From the NCBI RefSeq assembly GCF_000013885.1, contig NC_007964.1, forward strand, positions 2,528,001 to 2,592,000: a stretch of DNA of 64,000 nt, in the 5' to 3' direction. Position 1 is the stretch's first letter. Each line of letters starts with the position of its first letter. The translations under genes and the position numbers were made by a program. Source of the stretch: Nitrobacter hamburgensis X14. Lineage in GTDB: Bacteria; Pseudomonadota; Alphaproteobacteria; Rhizobiales; Xanthobacteraceae. Below, one piece after another: positions 34,977 to 43,892 of this stretch. Below the pieces are notes generated by a model, which was given only the letters and a program-made list of their open reading frames with translations, ran no database searches and was not told where the DNA came from.

Positions 34977-36818
34977 TCAGCGAATGATCTCCGGCTGGAC
35001 CGTCGGCAAGGCCACATCGCTGACGCGCAACTGCACGCGCTCCGCGCCCTGCCAGCGGTCCACCGCCAGCGATCCCGCCACATGCAGCGGCTGGCCGCGC
35101 ATCTGCGTCAGGACGTTGCCGAGCGGTTGGCCGATCGCGCGGAACGCGATGCCGTTCACGATAGCGCCGTCACCGGATTTGAATCGCAGCCGAAGATGCG
35201 CCTGCCCGACCTCGTCGGCATAGATCAACTGGTGCGACGGCAGAGCCACCACCGGCTCCGGATTGCCCGCGCCGAACGGCCCGGCGCGATTGAGCGTCGC
35301 CACGAACTCGGGCGTCACCGCCCGCGCGCTGACTGCGCCATCGATGAAGAGTTCGCGGACATGACGCGACCGCGCGACATCGGCGGCGAGTGCCTTTTCC
35401 ATGTAGGCGCGGAATTCCGCCAGCCGCTCCTTGCGCAGCGTAACGCCCGCCGCCATGGCGTGACCGCCGCCCTTGAGCAGCACGCCGTCGGTCACGGCCT
35501 GCCGCACCGCCTTGCCGAGATCGACGCCGCCGATGGAGCGGCCCGATCCGGTGCCGATACCACCCGGCTCCAGCGCCACAACGAAGGCGGGCCGGGAAAA
35601 CTTGTCCTTCAACCGCGACGCGACGAGACCGACCACGCCGGGATGCCAACCCTCGGACGCCGTGACGATGACGGCCCCTTTGTCCTCGAGACCGAGCGAG
35701 GCCAGCGCTTCGGCTTCGGCCTGCGCCTCGGCGGCCTGCTCGATCACGCGGCGCTCGACGTTGAGGCGATCGAGTTCGGCCGCGATCCGCGCGGCCTCCG
35801 AGACATCGCCTTCCAGCAGCAACCGCACGCCGAGATCGGCGCGTCCGATACGGCCGCCTGCATTGATGCGCGGTCCCAGCATGAAACCGAGATGCCAGGC
35901 TTCCGGCGGGCCGTTCAGCCGTGCGACATCCATCAGTGCGGTGTGGCCGACATGATCGCGGCGGCGTAGCGCGATCAACCCCTTCGCGACGAAGGCACGG
36001 TTGAGGCCGGTCAGCGGCGCGACATCGGCGACCGTTCCGAGCGCGACGTGATGCAGCATGTTCAGGAGATCCGGCTCCGGCCGTTCGTCGGTCCAGAAGC
36101 CGCGCTGACGCAGTTCGCGGTTCAACGCGACCAGCGTCACCAATACGAGACCGACGGCGGCGAGATGTCCGAGCCCGGAGAGATCGTCCGGCCGGTTCGG
36201 ATTCACCAGCGCCTCGACCTCGGGCAGATCGTCGCCGCACTGGTGATGATCGATCACCACGACCGACATGCCCTGCTGTTTGGCAACCGCCAGCGGCTCG
36301 ATGCTCGTGGTCCCGCAGTCGACCGTCACCAGCAGCGTTGCGCCCCTGGCTGCAAGCGCGTTGATGGCTTCGACATTCGGGCCGTAGCCCTCAAAAATCC
36401 GATCAGGAATATGGATCAGCGGATCCAGCCCGCAATGGCGCAGATGCCAGGCGAGCAGCGCCGCCGAGGTTGCGCCGTCGACATCGTAATCGCCGAAGAT
36501 CGCGACCGTCTCACCGCGCATCGCGGCGTCCGCCAACCGCTTGGCTGCCGCCTCCATCTGCGTCACGGTGAAGGGATCGGGCATCAGCCGGCGGATGGTC
36601 GGATCGAGAAAATCCGCGACCGCATCGACCTCGACGCCCCGCCCGGCAATCACCCGCGCCAGCATCTCCGGCAACTGGTGGCGCTGGGCGATCGCCAACG
36701 CGCGCGCCGCGCCCCGCGCATCGAGGCGATCGCGCCACAGACGCCCGGTCGCCGAATGCGACACGCCGAGAAAGGCGTCAGGCGCTTCGACCGGCAATGC
36801 GGAGGCGGGCAAGGTCAT
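34977..36818 (-). CDS. recJ: Single-stranded-DNA-specific exonuclease RecJ
   Basis: 613-residue DHH-superfamily 5'-3' exonuclease in recombination and mismatch repair. Motifs: AIFGDYDVDGATSAAL, LVTVDCGTTS, VVIDHHQCGDDLP (DHH), then DHHA1 with LKGGGHAMAAGVTL and an OB-fold C-terminus. I start at ATG 36818 (MTLPASALP); ATG 36854 would add 12 residues. The C-terminus (VQPEIIR) looks complete although an IS element sits just downstream. Last gene of aminotransferase-hom-glpX-recJ. Confidence 0.95.
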   Translation of the reverse strand: MTLPASALPVEAPDAFLGVSHSATGRLWRDRLDARGAARALAIAQRHQLPEMLARVIAGRGVEVDAVADFLDPTIRRLMPDPFTVTQMEAAAKRLADAAMRGETVAIFGDYDVDGATSAALLAWHLRHCGLDPLIHIPDRIFEGYGPNVEAINALAARGATLLVTVDCGTTSIEPLAVAKQQGMSVVVIDHHQCGDDLPEVEALVNPNRPDDLSGLGHLAAVGLVLVTLVALNRELRQRGFWTDERPEPDLLNMLHHVALGTVADVAPLTGLNRAFVAKGLIALRRRDHVGHTALMDVARLNGPPEAWHLGFMLGPRINAGGRIGRADLGVRLLLEGDVSEAARIAAELDRLNVERRVIEQAAEAQAEAEALASLGLEDKGAVIVTASEGWHPGVVGLVASRLKDKFSRPAFVVALEPGGIGTGSGRSIGGVDLGKAVRQAVTDGVLLKGGGHAMAAGVTLRKERLAEFRAYMEKALAADVARSRHVRELFIDGAVSARAVTPEFVATLNRAGPFGAGNPEPVVALPSHQLIYADEVGQAHLRLRFKSGDGAIVNGIAFRAIGQPLGNVLTQMRGQPLHVAGSLAVDRWQGAERVQLRVSDVALPTVQPEIIR

Positions 36819-36885
36819 GGTGTCGTCCGTACCTTGCGATATGCCCTGAAGCAACCGCGTCGGCGACAGCCTTGCCTGGATTGGC

Positions 36886-37881
36886 TCAATCCAGGTCGAA
36901 CTTGTCCAGTTGCCGATGCGCGGCCTTGATGCGGCGCACGGTTCCGGACACCGAGCGCATCACCACCGTATCGGTCTCGATCACGCCCTTGCGAAACCGG
37001 ACGCCGGACAGCAGCGAGCCCGACGTCACTCCCGTGGCGGCGAACAGGCAATCGCCTTTCACCATGTCGCAGATCTCGTATTTCTTCTTGGCATCCATGA
37101 TACCCATTTGCAGGGTCCGCTCGCGCAACGCCTCGCTGTCGATGATGAGACGGGTCTGCATCTGGCCGCCGATGCAGCGCAACGCCGCCGCCGACAGCAC
37201 GCCTTCCGGCGCGCCGCCGCTGCCGAGATAGATGTCGATTCCCGTTCGCGGCTCCGCGGTGTGGATGACGCCGGCGACGTCGCCGTCGCTGATGAGGGTC
37301 ACCGCGGCGCCGAGCTTGCGGAGTGCGGCGATCTTCGCGGCGTGGCGGGGCCGGTCGAGCAGGATGGCGGTGATCTCGGTCGGCTTGACCCCCTTGGCCT
37401 TGGCCAGATTGATGATGTTCTCTTCTACCGGCGCGTCGAGATCCACGGTGCCCTTCGGATAGCCGGGACCGATCCCGATCTTGTCCATGTAGCAGTCCGG
37501 TGCGTGAAGCAGCGTACCGCGTTCGGCCATCGCGATAGTGGCGATCGCGCCCGGCATGTTCTTGGCGCACAGCACGGTGCCCTCGAGCGGATCGACGGCG
37601 ATATCGAGCTGCGGGCCGTGTGTGTTACCGACCTTCTCGCCGATGAACAGCATCGGCGCCTCGTCGATCTCGCCCTCGCCGATCACGACCGTGCCGTCGA
37701 TCGGCAATTTGTTGAGTTCGCGCCGCATCGCATCGACCGCGGCCTGATCGGACGCCTTTTCCATGCCGCGCCCGCGCAGACGCGCCGCCGCCACCGCCGC
37801 CCGCTCCGTCACGCGCACGATCTCGAGCGTCAGGAGGCGCTCCCGCACCTGCTGCGGCGGGACGGACGTTTGTGTCGGCAT
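36886..37881 (-). CDS. glpX: Fructose-1,6-bisphosphatase class II
   Basis: 331-residue GlpX-type FBPase of gluconeogenesis and, in autotrophs, the Calvin cycle. Metal and phosphate motifs: GEGEIDEAPML, DIAVDPLEGT, YMDKIGIGP and ISDGDVAGVI. GGGAG precedes the ATG. It sits 46 bp after hom and 67 bp before recJ, in one operon. Confidence 0.95.
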   Translation of the reverse strand: MPTQTSVPPQQVRERLLTLEIVRVTERAAVAAARLRGRGMEKASDQAAVDAMRRELNKLPIDGTVVIGEGEIDEAPMLFIGEKVGNTHGPQLDIAVDPLEGTVLCAKNMPGAIATIAMAERGTLLHAPDCYMDKIGIGPGYPKGTVDLDAPVEENIINLAKAKGVKPTEITAILLDRPRHAAKIAALRKLGAAVTLISDGDVAGVIHTAEPRTGIDIYLGSGGAPEGVLSAAALRCIGGQMQTRLIIDSEALRERTLQMGIMDAKKKYEICDMVKGDCLFAATGVTSGSLLSGVRFRKGVIETDTVVMRSVSGTVRRIKAAHRQLDKFDLD

Positions 37882-37927
37882 TGCTCAACTCTCCCTCAGG
37901 CGTCGCGGCAGGCTGGTCTGCTTTCCT

Positions 37928-39250
37928 TCAGTTCTTCTCGATGCGTATGACCTGCGGGCGGCCGGTGATGACCTTGTCCGCCCGCACCGCCTGGAGCGCG
38001 CGATGCACCGCGTCCTCGCTGGTCGCATACGTTATCAAAATCACCGGAACCGGCGCGGCCGGCTTGCTGGACTCCGTCATATCCAGCTTGCCGTTAGGAT
38101 GGCGCTGGACGATCGATTCGATCGAGATCTTCTGCTCCGCCAGCCGGGTGGCGATGGTCGCGGCAGTGCCGGCGAAGTCGCGCGCCATCAGCCGGATGTA
38201 ATAGCCGCCCTCGTGGCGCTCCATCGGCGCCTTCGTCGTCGCGAGCAATTGCTCCGCGGGCCGTCCGAACGGCAAAGCGCGGATGCCGCACGCGACATCG
38301 GCGATATCGGCGACCACGGCGGACGCCGTCGCTGCGCCGCCGGCGCCGGGGCCGACAAGCGTGATCGGCGGGATGCCCTCGCCGTCGATGGTCACCGCAT
38401 TGGTGACGCCCATGACCTGCGCGATGGATGAGGCCTTCGGCACCATGGTCGGATGCACCCGCTGCTCGATGCCCTTGGCGGTTCGTACCGCAACCCCGAG
38501 CAGCTTGACGCGGTAGCCGAGTTCTTCCGCCGCGCGAAGATCCTCCGGCGCGATCGACGAAATGCCTTCGACATAAACGGAGCTCTGCGCGACGCGCGTG
38601 CCGAAGGCGAGGCTCGCCAGGATCGACAGCTTCTGCGCGGTGTCGTGACCGTCGATGTCGAACGACGGATCGGCTTCGGCATAGCCGAGACGCTGGGCCT
38701 CCTTCAGGCATTCGGCGAACGACAGTCCCTCCCGCTCCATCCGCGTCAGGATGTAGTTGCAGGTCCCGTTGAGGATGCCGTAGACGCGATTGATCGTAGT
38801 GCCCGTCAATCCTTCCCGCAGCGTCTTGATGACGGGAATGGCGGCGCCGACCGCTGCCTCGTAGTTCAACGCGCCGCCGTGTTGTTCGGCGAGAGCGGCG
38901 AGCCGCAGGCCGTGCTTGGCGATCAGCGCCTTGTTGGCCGTCACCACCGGCTTGCCGGATTTCAGGGCCGCCTCGATAGCCGATCGCGCCGGGTCGTCCG
39001 AACCGCCCATCAGTTCGACGAAACAGTCGATGTCGGGATCGTTCGCCAGCGCCAGCGCATCCTTGGCCCACGCAATGCCGCGCAGGTCGAGGTCGCGCTT
39101 CCGGGTCTTCGAGCGCGCGGCGACGGCGACCACGCGAACGCCGCGACCGCAGCGCGCCGACAGCGCCCGGCCCTGCTGCTCGATGAGACGGACGACCGCG
39201 GACCCCACAGTGCCGAGCCCCGCGATGCCCACTTTCAGGGGTGCGACCAT
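37928..39250 (-). CDS. hom: Homoserine dehydrogenase
   Basis: 440-residue NAD(P)-dependent enzyme making homoserine for threonine and methionine. The Rossmann loop is KVGIAGLGTVGSAVV; substrate and catalytic segments are VTANKALIAKHG, GILNGTCNYIL, GYAEADPSFDIDGHD and GPGAGGAATASAVVADI. The C-terminal ACT domain (GGYYIRLMARDFAGTAATI) implies feedback control. The start is ATG 39250 (MVAPLKVGIAG). It follows the aminotransferase gene by about 80 bp. Confidence 0.96.
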   Translation of the reverse strand: MVAPLKVGIAGLGTVGSAVVRLIEQQGRALSARCGRGVRVVAVAARSKTRKRDLDLRGIAWAKDALALANDPDIDCFVELMGGSDDPARSAIEAALKSGKPVVTANKALIAKHGLRLAALAEQHGGALNYEAAVGAAIPVIKTLREGLTGTTINRVYGILNGTCNYILTRMEREGLSFAECLKEAQRLGYAEADPSFDIDGHDTAQKLSILASLAFGTRVAQSSVYVEGISSIAPEDLRAAEELGYRVKLLGVAVRTAKGIEQRVHPTMVPKASSIAQVMGVTNAVTIDGEGIPPITLVGPGAGGAATASAVVADIADVACGIRALPFGRPAEQLLATTKAPMERHEGGYYIRLMARDFAGTAATIATRLAEQKISIESIVQRHPNGKLDMTESSKPAAPVPVILITYATSEDAVHRALQAVRADKVITGRPQVIRIEKN

Positions 39251-39331
39251 GTCAGGAAACCTGCTGGAAAAACCGGTGTTGCAAGGCACGAACCGGCCCG
39301 GAGACCGAAAGGCGGTTCTCTGGACTGGCGC

Positions 39332-40549
39332 CTATCGCCGGTTGGCGAGAGGAACCACGTTGTGCAATGTTTCGATGCCGCTTTCAAGGAAGTGGCGTAC
39401 GCCGCGGGCGGCCTGGCGGATTCTCTGCTCGTTTTCCACCATGGCGATGCGGACATAGCCCTCGCCGTGCTCGCCGAAGGCGACGCCGGGCGAGACCACG
39501 ACCCCGGATTTTTCGACCATCAGGGTGGCGAACTGCATGCTGCCGAGATCGCGGAACTTCTCCGGCAGCGGCGCCCATGCGAACATCGAGGCCTGAGGCG
39601 GCGGGATCACCCATCCCGCGCGACCGAAGGATTCCACCAGCGTGTCGCGGCGCTTGCGGTAGGTCTCGCGCATCTCGCGGATGCAGGCATCGGAGCCGTT
39701 CAGCGCCGCCGTGGCCGCCACCTGCACGGGCGTGAAAGCGCCATAATCGAGATAGGATTTGACCCGTGCGAGCGCCGCGATGATGCGTTCGTTGCCGACG
39801 GCGAAGCCGATGCGCCAGCCGGCCATCGAGAACGTCTTCGACATCGAGGTGAACTCCACGGTGACGTCGATCGCGCCGGGCACCTGCAGCACCGATGGCG
39901 GCGGGTTGTCGTCGAAATAGACTTCGGAATATGCGAGGTCGGACAGGATGAAAATCTCGTGCTTCTTCGCGAATGCCACGAGGTCCTTGTAGAAATCGAG
40001 GCTTGCGATCTGCGCCGTCGGATTCGACGGGTAGCAGACGATCAGCGCGATCGGTTTCGGAATGGAATGGATGATCGCGCGCTCGCAGGCGGCGAAGAAA
40101 TCCGGCGTCGGTGCTGAAGGCACCGAGCGGATCACGCCGCCCGCCATCAAAAAGCCGAATGCGTGAATCGGGTAGCTCGGATTCGGACACAGCACGACAT
40201 CGCCCGGCGCGGTGATCGCCTGAGCGACGTTGGCAAAGCCTTCCTTGGAGCCGAGCGTGGCCACGATCTGCGTGTCGGGATTGAGTTTCACCCCGAAACG
40301 GCGGGCATAGTAGCCCGCTTGCGCCTTGCGCAGGCCGGTAATGCCGCGCGAGGCCGAATAGCGGTCGGTCTTGGGCTTGCCCAGGGTCTCCTTGAGCTTC
40401 TTGATGACATGGGGCGGCGTCGGCAGATCCGGGTTGCCCATGCCGAGGTCGATGATATCGGCTCCGGCGTTCCGTGCGGCCGCCTTGGCGCGGTTGACCT
40501 GTTCGAACACGTAAGGCGGCAGACGGCGGATACGATAAAACTCTTCCAT
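39332..40549 (-). CDS. Class I/II aminotransferase (AlaC-like)
   Basis: 405-residue fold-type I PLP enzyme reading from ATG 40549 (MEEFYRIRRLPPYVFEQ). The PLP lysine is in SMSKTFSMAGWRIGF; other motifs are GMGNPDLPTPPHV, CYPSNPTAQ and LSDLAYSEVYFD. It best matches the YfdZ/AlaC group (glutamate-pyruvate transaminase); close relatives are often labelled LL-diaminopimelate aminotransferase. First gene of the operon with hom, glpX and recJ, so a role in aspartate-family or alanine metabolism is likely. Confidence 0.85.
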   Translation of the reverse strand: MEEFYRIRRLPPYVFEQVNRAKAAARNAGADIIDLGMGNPDLPTPPHVIKKLKETLGKPKTDRYSASRGITGLRKAQAGYYARRFGVKLNPDTQIVATLGSKEGFANVAQAITAPGDVVLCPNPSYPIHAFGFLMAGGVIRSVPSAPTPDFFAACERAIIHSIPKPIALIVCYPSNPTAQIASLDFYKDLVAFAKKHEIFILSDLAYSEVYFDDNPPPSVLQVPGAIDVTVEFTSMSKTFSMAGWRIGFAVGNERIIAALARVKSYLDYGAFTPVQVAATAALNGSDACIREMRETYRKRRDTLVESFGRAGWVIPPPQASMFAWAPLPEKFRDLGSMQFATLMVEKSGVVVSPGVAFGEHGEGYVRIAMVENEQRIRQAARGVRHFLESGIETLHNVVPLANRR

Positions 40550-40700
40550 GGGTCCTGGCTCCGGGGCCGGATTTGACGAGGCGATCGGCACATTGCCCCG
40601 ACGAAGTCGGCGGGACTTCTCCAAAAATGTGTGTATTCAACGGCTTGGCATATTCAAACACGATTTCGCCGGCGGTCGATGTTTGACGGTTTCGCGCAAA

Positions 40701-40726
40701 CTCGTGCTTGATTACCTCGTGCTTGA
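40701..40726. promoter_or_regulatory. Tandem 11-bp direct repeat upstream of the aminotransferase operon
   Basis: CTCGTGCTTGA occurs at 40701-40711 and again at 40716-40726, 15 bp apart, in the 255-bp gap between the aminotransferase and lipoprotein genes. Spacing near 1.5 helical turns is less usual than a full number of turns for one dimeric site. It may be a regulator site or chance. Confidence 0.25.
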
Positions 40727-40804
40727 ATCATGCCTTTTTAGCACGGACGCCCTGCTCTGCCAGCACTTCGCGTGTCTTGCGCGGACGAGAATCGCGCGCA
40801 CGGA

Positions 40805-41119
40805 CTATTTGGCGTCCGGGGAGACCTGGGACTGGTGGTCGCGTGCGGCGATCAGTTCCTTTTCGATCCTGGCCTGTTCGGCGGGATCCATCGCCGTCTG
40901 ATCTCTCGGCGCGGGAAGGTCATGCACCGCGGGATAGGCCGACACGTCGTGCGCCCGTTCCGGCGCGTCCGACGGGCCTTCGAAAGGCAAATCCGCAATC
41001 GACGTCGAGCAGCCGCCGAGCGACAGCGACAGCAGCACCAACGTGGCGGCGCAGACCGTCGCGCGGCCTATACGCGTCCGCGCTTGTTTCTTCGATGCTA
41101 CCGCCCCGGATACGCTCAC
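40805..41119 (-). CDS. Small lipoprotein, hypothetical (104 aa)
   Basis: A basic N-terminus (SKKQARTRIGR) precedes a hydrophobic stretch and lipobox LGGC (Cys about residue 37), so it is a lipid-anchored envelope protein. The mature part is short, acidic and Pro/Ala-rich (FEGPSDAPERAHDV, AEQARIEKELIAARD), with a probable C-terminal helix. No family is recognised. The N-terminus is long for a signal peptide; the start may be internal. Confidence 0.7.
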   Translation of the reverse strand: MSVSGAVASKKQARTRIGRATVCAATLVLLSLSLGGCSTSIADLPFEGPSDAPERAHDVSAYPAVHDLPAPRDQTAMDPAEQARIEKELIAARDHQSQVSPDAK

Positions 41120-41386
41120 GCCGCCCCGCCCCGGCTTGCGGCATCATGATGCGCCTTCTTCACCCGATCATATCGCAAGGATAGAACCATTATCGCTCCA
41201 GAACATTAAGCTGCTATGGCGCCGCAACAGCGCCACTACAACCGGCTCATCGGGGCTCATATATGGCCGGATCAAGATGTTTTGTCGCACCGCAACACAT
41301 GGAAACCGGCAACCCTCCCCAGATTATGCCATGATCGATGCCCGGCAACGTGCGTGACGGAATTTTGAACAAACCCTCTCAGGTGT
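41120..41386. other. Gap upstream of the PHA synthase gene
   Basis: 267 bp with a small hairpin TGGCGC-cgcaaca-GCGCCA (about 41217-41235) and no convincing gene. It must hold promoters for the divergent lipoprotein and PHA synthase genes. Confidence 0.4.
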
Positions 41387-43198
41387 ATGGCCATGAGTGA
41401 GTTACCCGTCGGGACCAAGCGCGCGGCCCGGTTCGATCCCGATACCTTCGCGATGAATCTCGCGAACGCGATGGAGAGCGGCGGCAGGGCGCTGGCCGCC
41501 TACCTCAAAGCGCGTGAGAACGACGAGGCGCGCGACAACCCGCCGAACGAGTTCGCCGAGTTGATCAAGACCGTCAGCACGGTCGCCGAATACTGGCTGT
41601 CGGACCAGACCCGCGCAGTCGAATTGCAAACGAAGCTCGGCAAGGCCTACCTCGACCTCTGGGGCTACGCCGCGCGTCGCCTCTCCGGCGAGGAGATCGA
41701 GCCCGCCATTGAACCGGCCCCCCGCGACAAACGTTTCACCGATCCGGAATGGCGGTCGAACCAGTTCTTCGATTTTGTGATGCAGGCGTATCTGCTGACG
41801 ACCAAATGGGCGAACGAGCTGGTGCGCGACGCCGACGGCCTCGATCCGCACACCCGCAAGAAGGCCGAGTTCTATGTCGCGCAACTCACCAACGCGATGG
41901 CGCCGTCGAATTTCGTGATGACCAATCCGGAGGTGCTGCGCGAAACCTTCGCCCAGAACGCCGACAATCTCGCGCGCGGCATGAAGATGCTGGCGGAGGA
42001 CATCGAGGCCGGCAACGGCGTGCTGCGCATCCGCCAGTCCGACTCCGGCAATCTCGTGGTCGGCGTCAACATGGCGACGACGCCCGGCAAGGTGATCTAC
42101 CAGAACGAGCTGATGCAACTGATCCAGTATTCGCCGGCCACCGGGACGGTGCTGCGGACGCCGCTGCTGATCGTGCCGCCGTGGATCAACAAGTTCTACA
42201 TCCTCGATCTCAGGCCGGAGAAATCCTACATCAAGTGGTGCGTCGATCAGGGCATCACGGTGTTTGTGATCTCCTGGGTCAATCCCGACGGGCGGCTCGG
42301 GGAAAAAACCTTCGAGGACTACATGAAGGAAGGTCCGCTGGCCGCGATCGACGCGATCGAGAAGGCGACCGGCGAGACCAAGGTGCATACCGCCGGCTAT
42401 TGCGTCGGCGGCACCCTGCTCGCGACCACGCTGGCATGGCTTGCTGACAAGCGGCGGGCGCGCGTGACATCGGCGACGTTCTTCGCCGCGCAGGTCGATT
42501 TCACCCACGCCGGCGATCTGCTGGTCTTCGTGGACGAGGACCAGATTTCCGCGCTCGAACGCGACATGCAGCAGTCCGGCGTGCTGGAAGGCAGCAAGAT
42601 GGCGATGGCCTTCAACATGCTGCGCTCCAACGACCTGATATGGTCCTATGTCGTCAGCAACTATCTCAAGGGCAAGACGCCGCCCGCCTTCGATCTTTTG
42701 CACTGGAATTCGGATGCGACGCGGATGCCCGCGGCCAACCATTCCTATTACCTGCGCAACTGCTACCTCGAGAACCGCCTCTCCACCGGCTCGATGGTAC
42801 TCGACAACACCCTGCTCGACCTCTCGAAGGTCAAGGTGCCGATCTACAATCTCGCCACCCGCGATGATCACATCGCGCCGGCGGAATCGGTGCTGTACGG
42901 CTCGCGGTTCTTCGGTGGCCCGGTACGCTACGTGCTGTCCGGATCCGGGCACATCGCCGGCGTGATCAATCCGCCGCCACTCGGCAAATACCAGTACTGG
43001 ACCAACGACGCCATCGGCGACACCACGCTTGCCGAGTGGATGAAGGGCGCGCAGGAACATAAGGGTTCGTGGTGGCCGGACTGGCACGCATGGCTGCGAA
43101 ACATCGACGCCGAGGAAGTCGCTGCCCGCGAGGTCGGCAGCGTCGCGCTGCCGCCGATCGAGGACGCGCCGGGCAGCTATGTCCGCGTGCGCGCCTGA
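41387..43198 (+). CDS. phaC: Class I poly(3-hydroxyalkanoate) synthase
   Basis: 603-residue PhaC, polymerising 3-hydroxyacyl-CoA on storage granules. An N-terminal PhaC_N domain is followed by an alpha/beta-hydrolase catalytic domain. The modified lipase box is GYCVGG with Cys339 as nucleophile, Asp lies in TRDDHIAP and His in SGSGHIAGVINPP; WIN(K)FYILDL and WCVDQGITVFVISW are typical of class I. Two ATGs (41387, 41393) are possible. No phaA, phaB or phasin gene is adjacent. Confidence 0.95.
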   Translation: MAMSELPVGTKRAARFDPDTFAMNLANAMESGGRALAAYLKARENDEARDNPPNEFAELIKTVSTVAEYWLSDQTRAVELQTKLGKAYLDLWGYAARRLSGEEIEPAIEPAPRDKRFTDPEWRSNQFFDFVMQAYLLTTKWANELVRDADGLDPHTRKKAEFYVAQLTNAMAPSNFVMTNPEVLRETFAQNADNLARGMKMLAEDIEAGNGVLRIRQSDSGNLVVGVNMATTPGKVIYQNELMQLIQYSPATGTVLRTPLLIVPPWINKFYILDLRPEKSYIKWCVDQGITVFVISWVNPDGRLGEKTFEDYMKEGPLAAIDAIEKATGETKVHTAGYCVGGTLLATTLAWLADKRRARVTSATFFAAQVDFTHAGDLLVFVDEDQISALERDMQQSGVLEGSKMAMAFNMLRSNDLIWSYVVSNYLKGKTPPAFDLLHWNSDATRMPAANHSYYLRNCYLENRLSTGSMVLDNTLLDLSKVKVPIYNLATRDDHIAPAESVLYGSRFFGGPVRYVLSGSGHIAGVINPPPLGKYQYWTNDAIGDTTLAEWMKGAQEHKGSWWPDWHAWLRNIDAEEVAAREVGSVALPPIEDAPGSYVRVRA

Positions 43199-43292
43199 GA
43201 TCACTCCGTCGAAACCACCCGCGTCGCGGATTGGCGCGATCATGGCGACGGTCTATGCTTCGACCATGCCGCGCGTCCCTGCCGGGACGGCA

Positions 43293-43388
43293 TTAGAGCA
43301 AGTGGATACCGGTTCGCATGAAGAAAACGCGTCAGACCAAAATCATAGAGCCCTGCTTCTGATACCATCAGAAGCGGAAAGGCTCTAG
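43293..43388. repeat. Dispersed palindromic repeat, AGAGC family
   Basis: TTAGAGCAAGTGGATACCGG, TTCGCATGAAGAAAACGCG, ACCAAAATCATAGAGC, hairpin GCTTCTGATaccATCAGAAGC and AGGCTCTAG. It lies between phaC and the MAPEG gene. Its left end uses the AGTGGATACCGG block also found in the 11924 and 45667 copies, so it is a chimera of the two variants. Confidence 0.85.
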
Positions 43389-43410
43389 TCGATCTGGACG
43401 GAGAGACTCC

Positions 43411-43809
43411 ATGACTCGTGAATTGTTCTGGCTGACATGCACGGTTATCCTGACCGGGTTGCTGTGGGTTCCCTACGTGCTCAACCGCTGCCAGGTCCGC
43501 GGCCTCCGTGGCGCGATGGCAAATCCTTCGCGCAACGACAAGCCCCATGCCGAATGGGCCAACCGCCTGATGTTCGCACACGACAACGCGATCGAAAATC
43601 TCGTGATCTTCGCGCCGCTGGTGCTGATCCTCAACGCGATCGACTATTCCAGCAAATGGACGGTGCTCGCCTGCGCGGTCTATTTCTGGGCGCGCCTCGC
43701 GCATCTCATCGTCTATACCATGGGCCTGCCGGTATTCCGCACGCTCGCCTTCACCGTCGGCTTCCTCGCGCAGGCCGTGCTGGCGCTGGCAATCTTCAAG
43801 GTGTTTTGA
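43411..43809 (+). CDS. MAPEG family membrane protein
   Basis: 132 residues, four hydrophobic helices. The MAPEG signature region is AEWANRLMFAHDNAIENLVIFAPLV (about 50-74; Arg and Asn/Glu contact glutathione in family members), followed by FWARLAHLIVYTMG. Bacterial members are microsomal glutathione-S-transferase-like; the substrate is unknown. GGAG... precedes ATG 43411. Convergent with argC. Confidence 0.88.
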   Translation: MTRELFWLTCTVILTGLLWVPYVLNRCQVRGLRGAMANPSRNDKPHAEWANRLMFAHDNAIENLVIFAPLVLILNAIDYSSKWTVLACAVYFWARLAHLIVYTMGLPVFRTLAFTVGFLAQAVLALAIFKVF

Positions 43810-43892
43810 GACCCCGCTACACTGACGGGACCCCGCATCATCCGGCGCTGCGCGACGGCGCATCGCACGCAGCCCCGAAGCAGCGAGCGCAA

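Noticed and set aside
34960..36818. recJ disrupted by the IS element
   Set aside because: The recJ frame ends normally with a family-like C-terminus; the IS right end lies just downstream of the stop.
38453..40117. 554-codon plus-strand open frame across hom and the aminotransferase gene
   Set aside because: Shadow frame: it spans two recognised genes on the opposite strand and shows no domain.
41402..43243. 613-codon minus-strand open frame
   Set aside because: Antisense to phaC, which has complete catalytic motifs.
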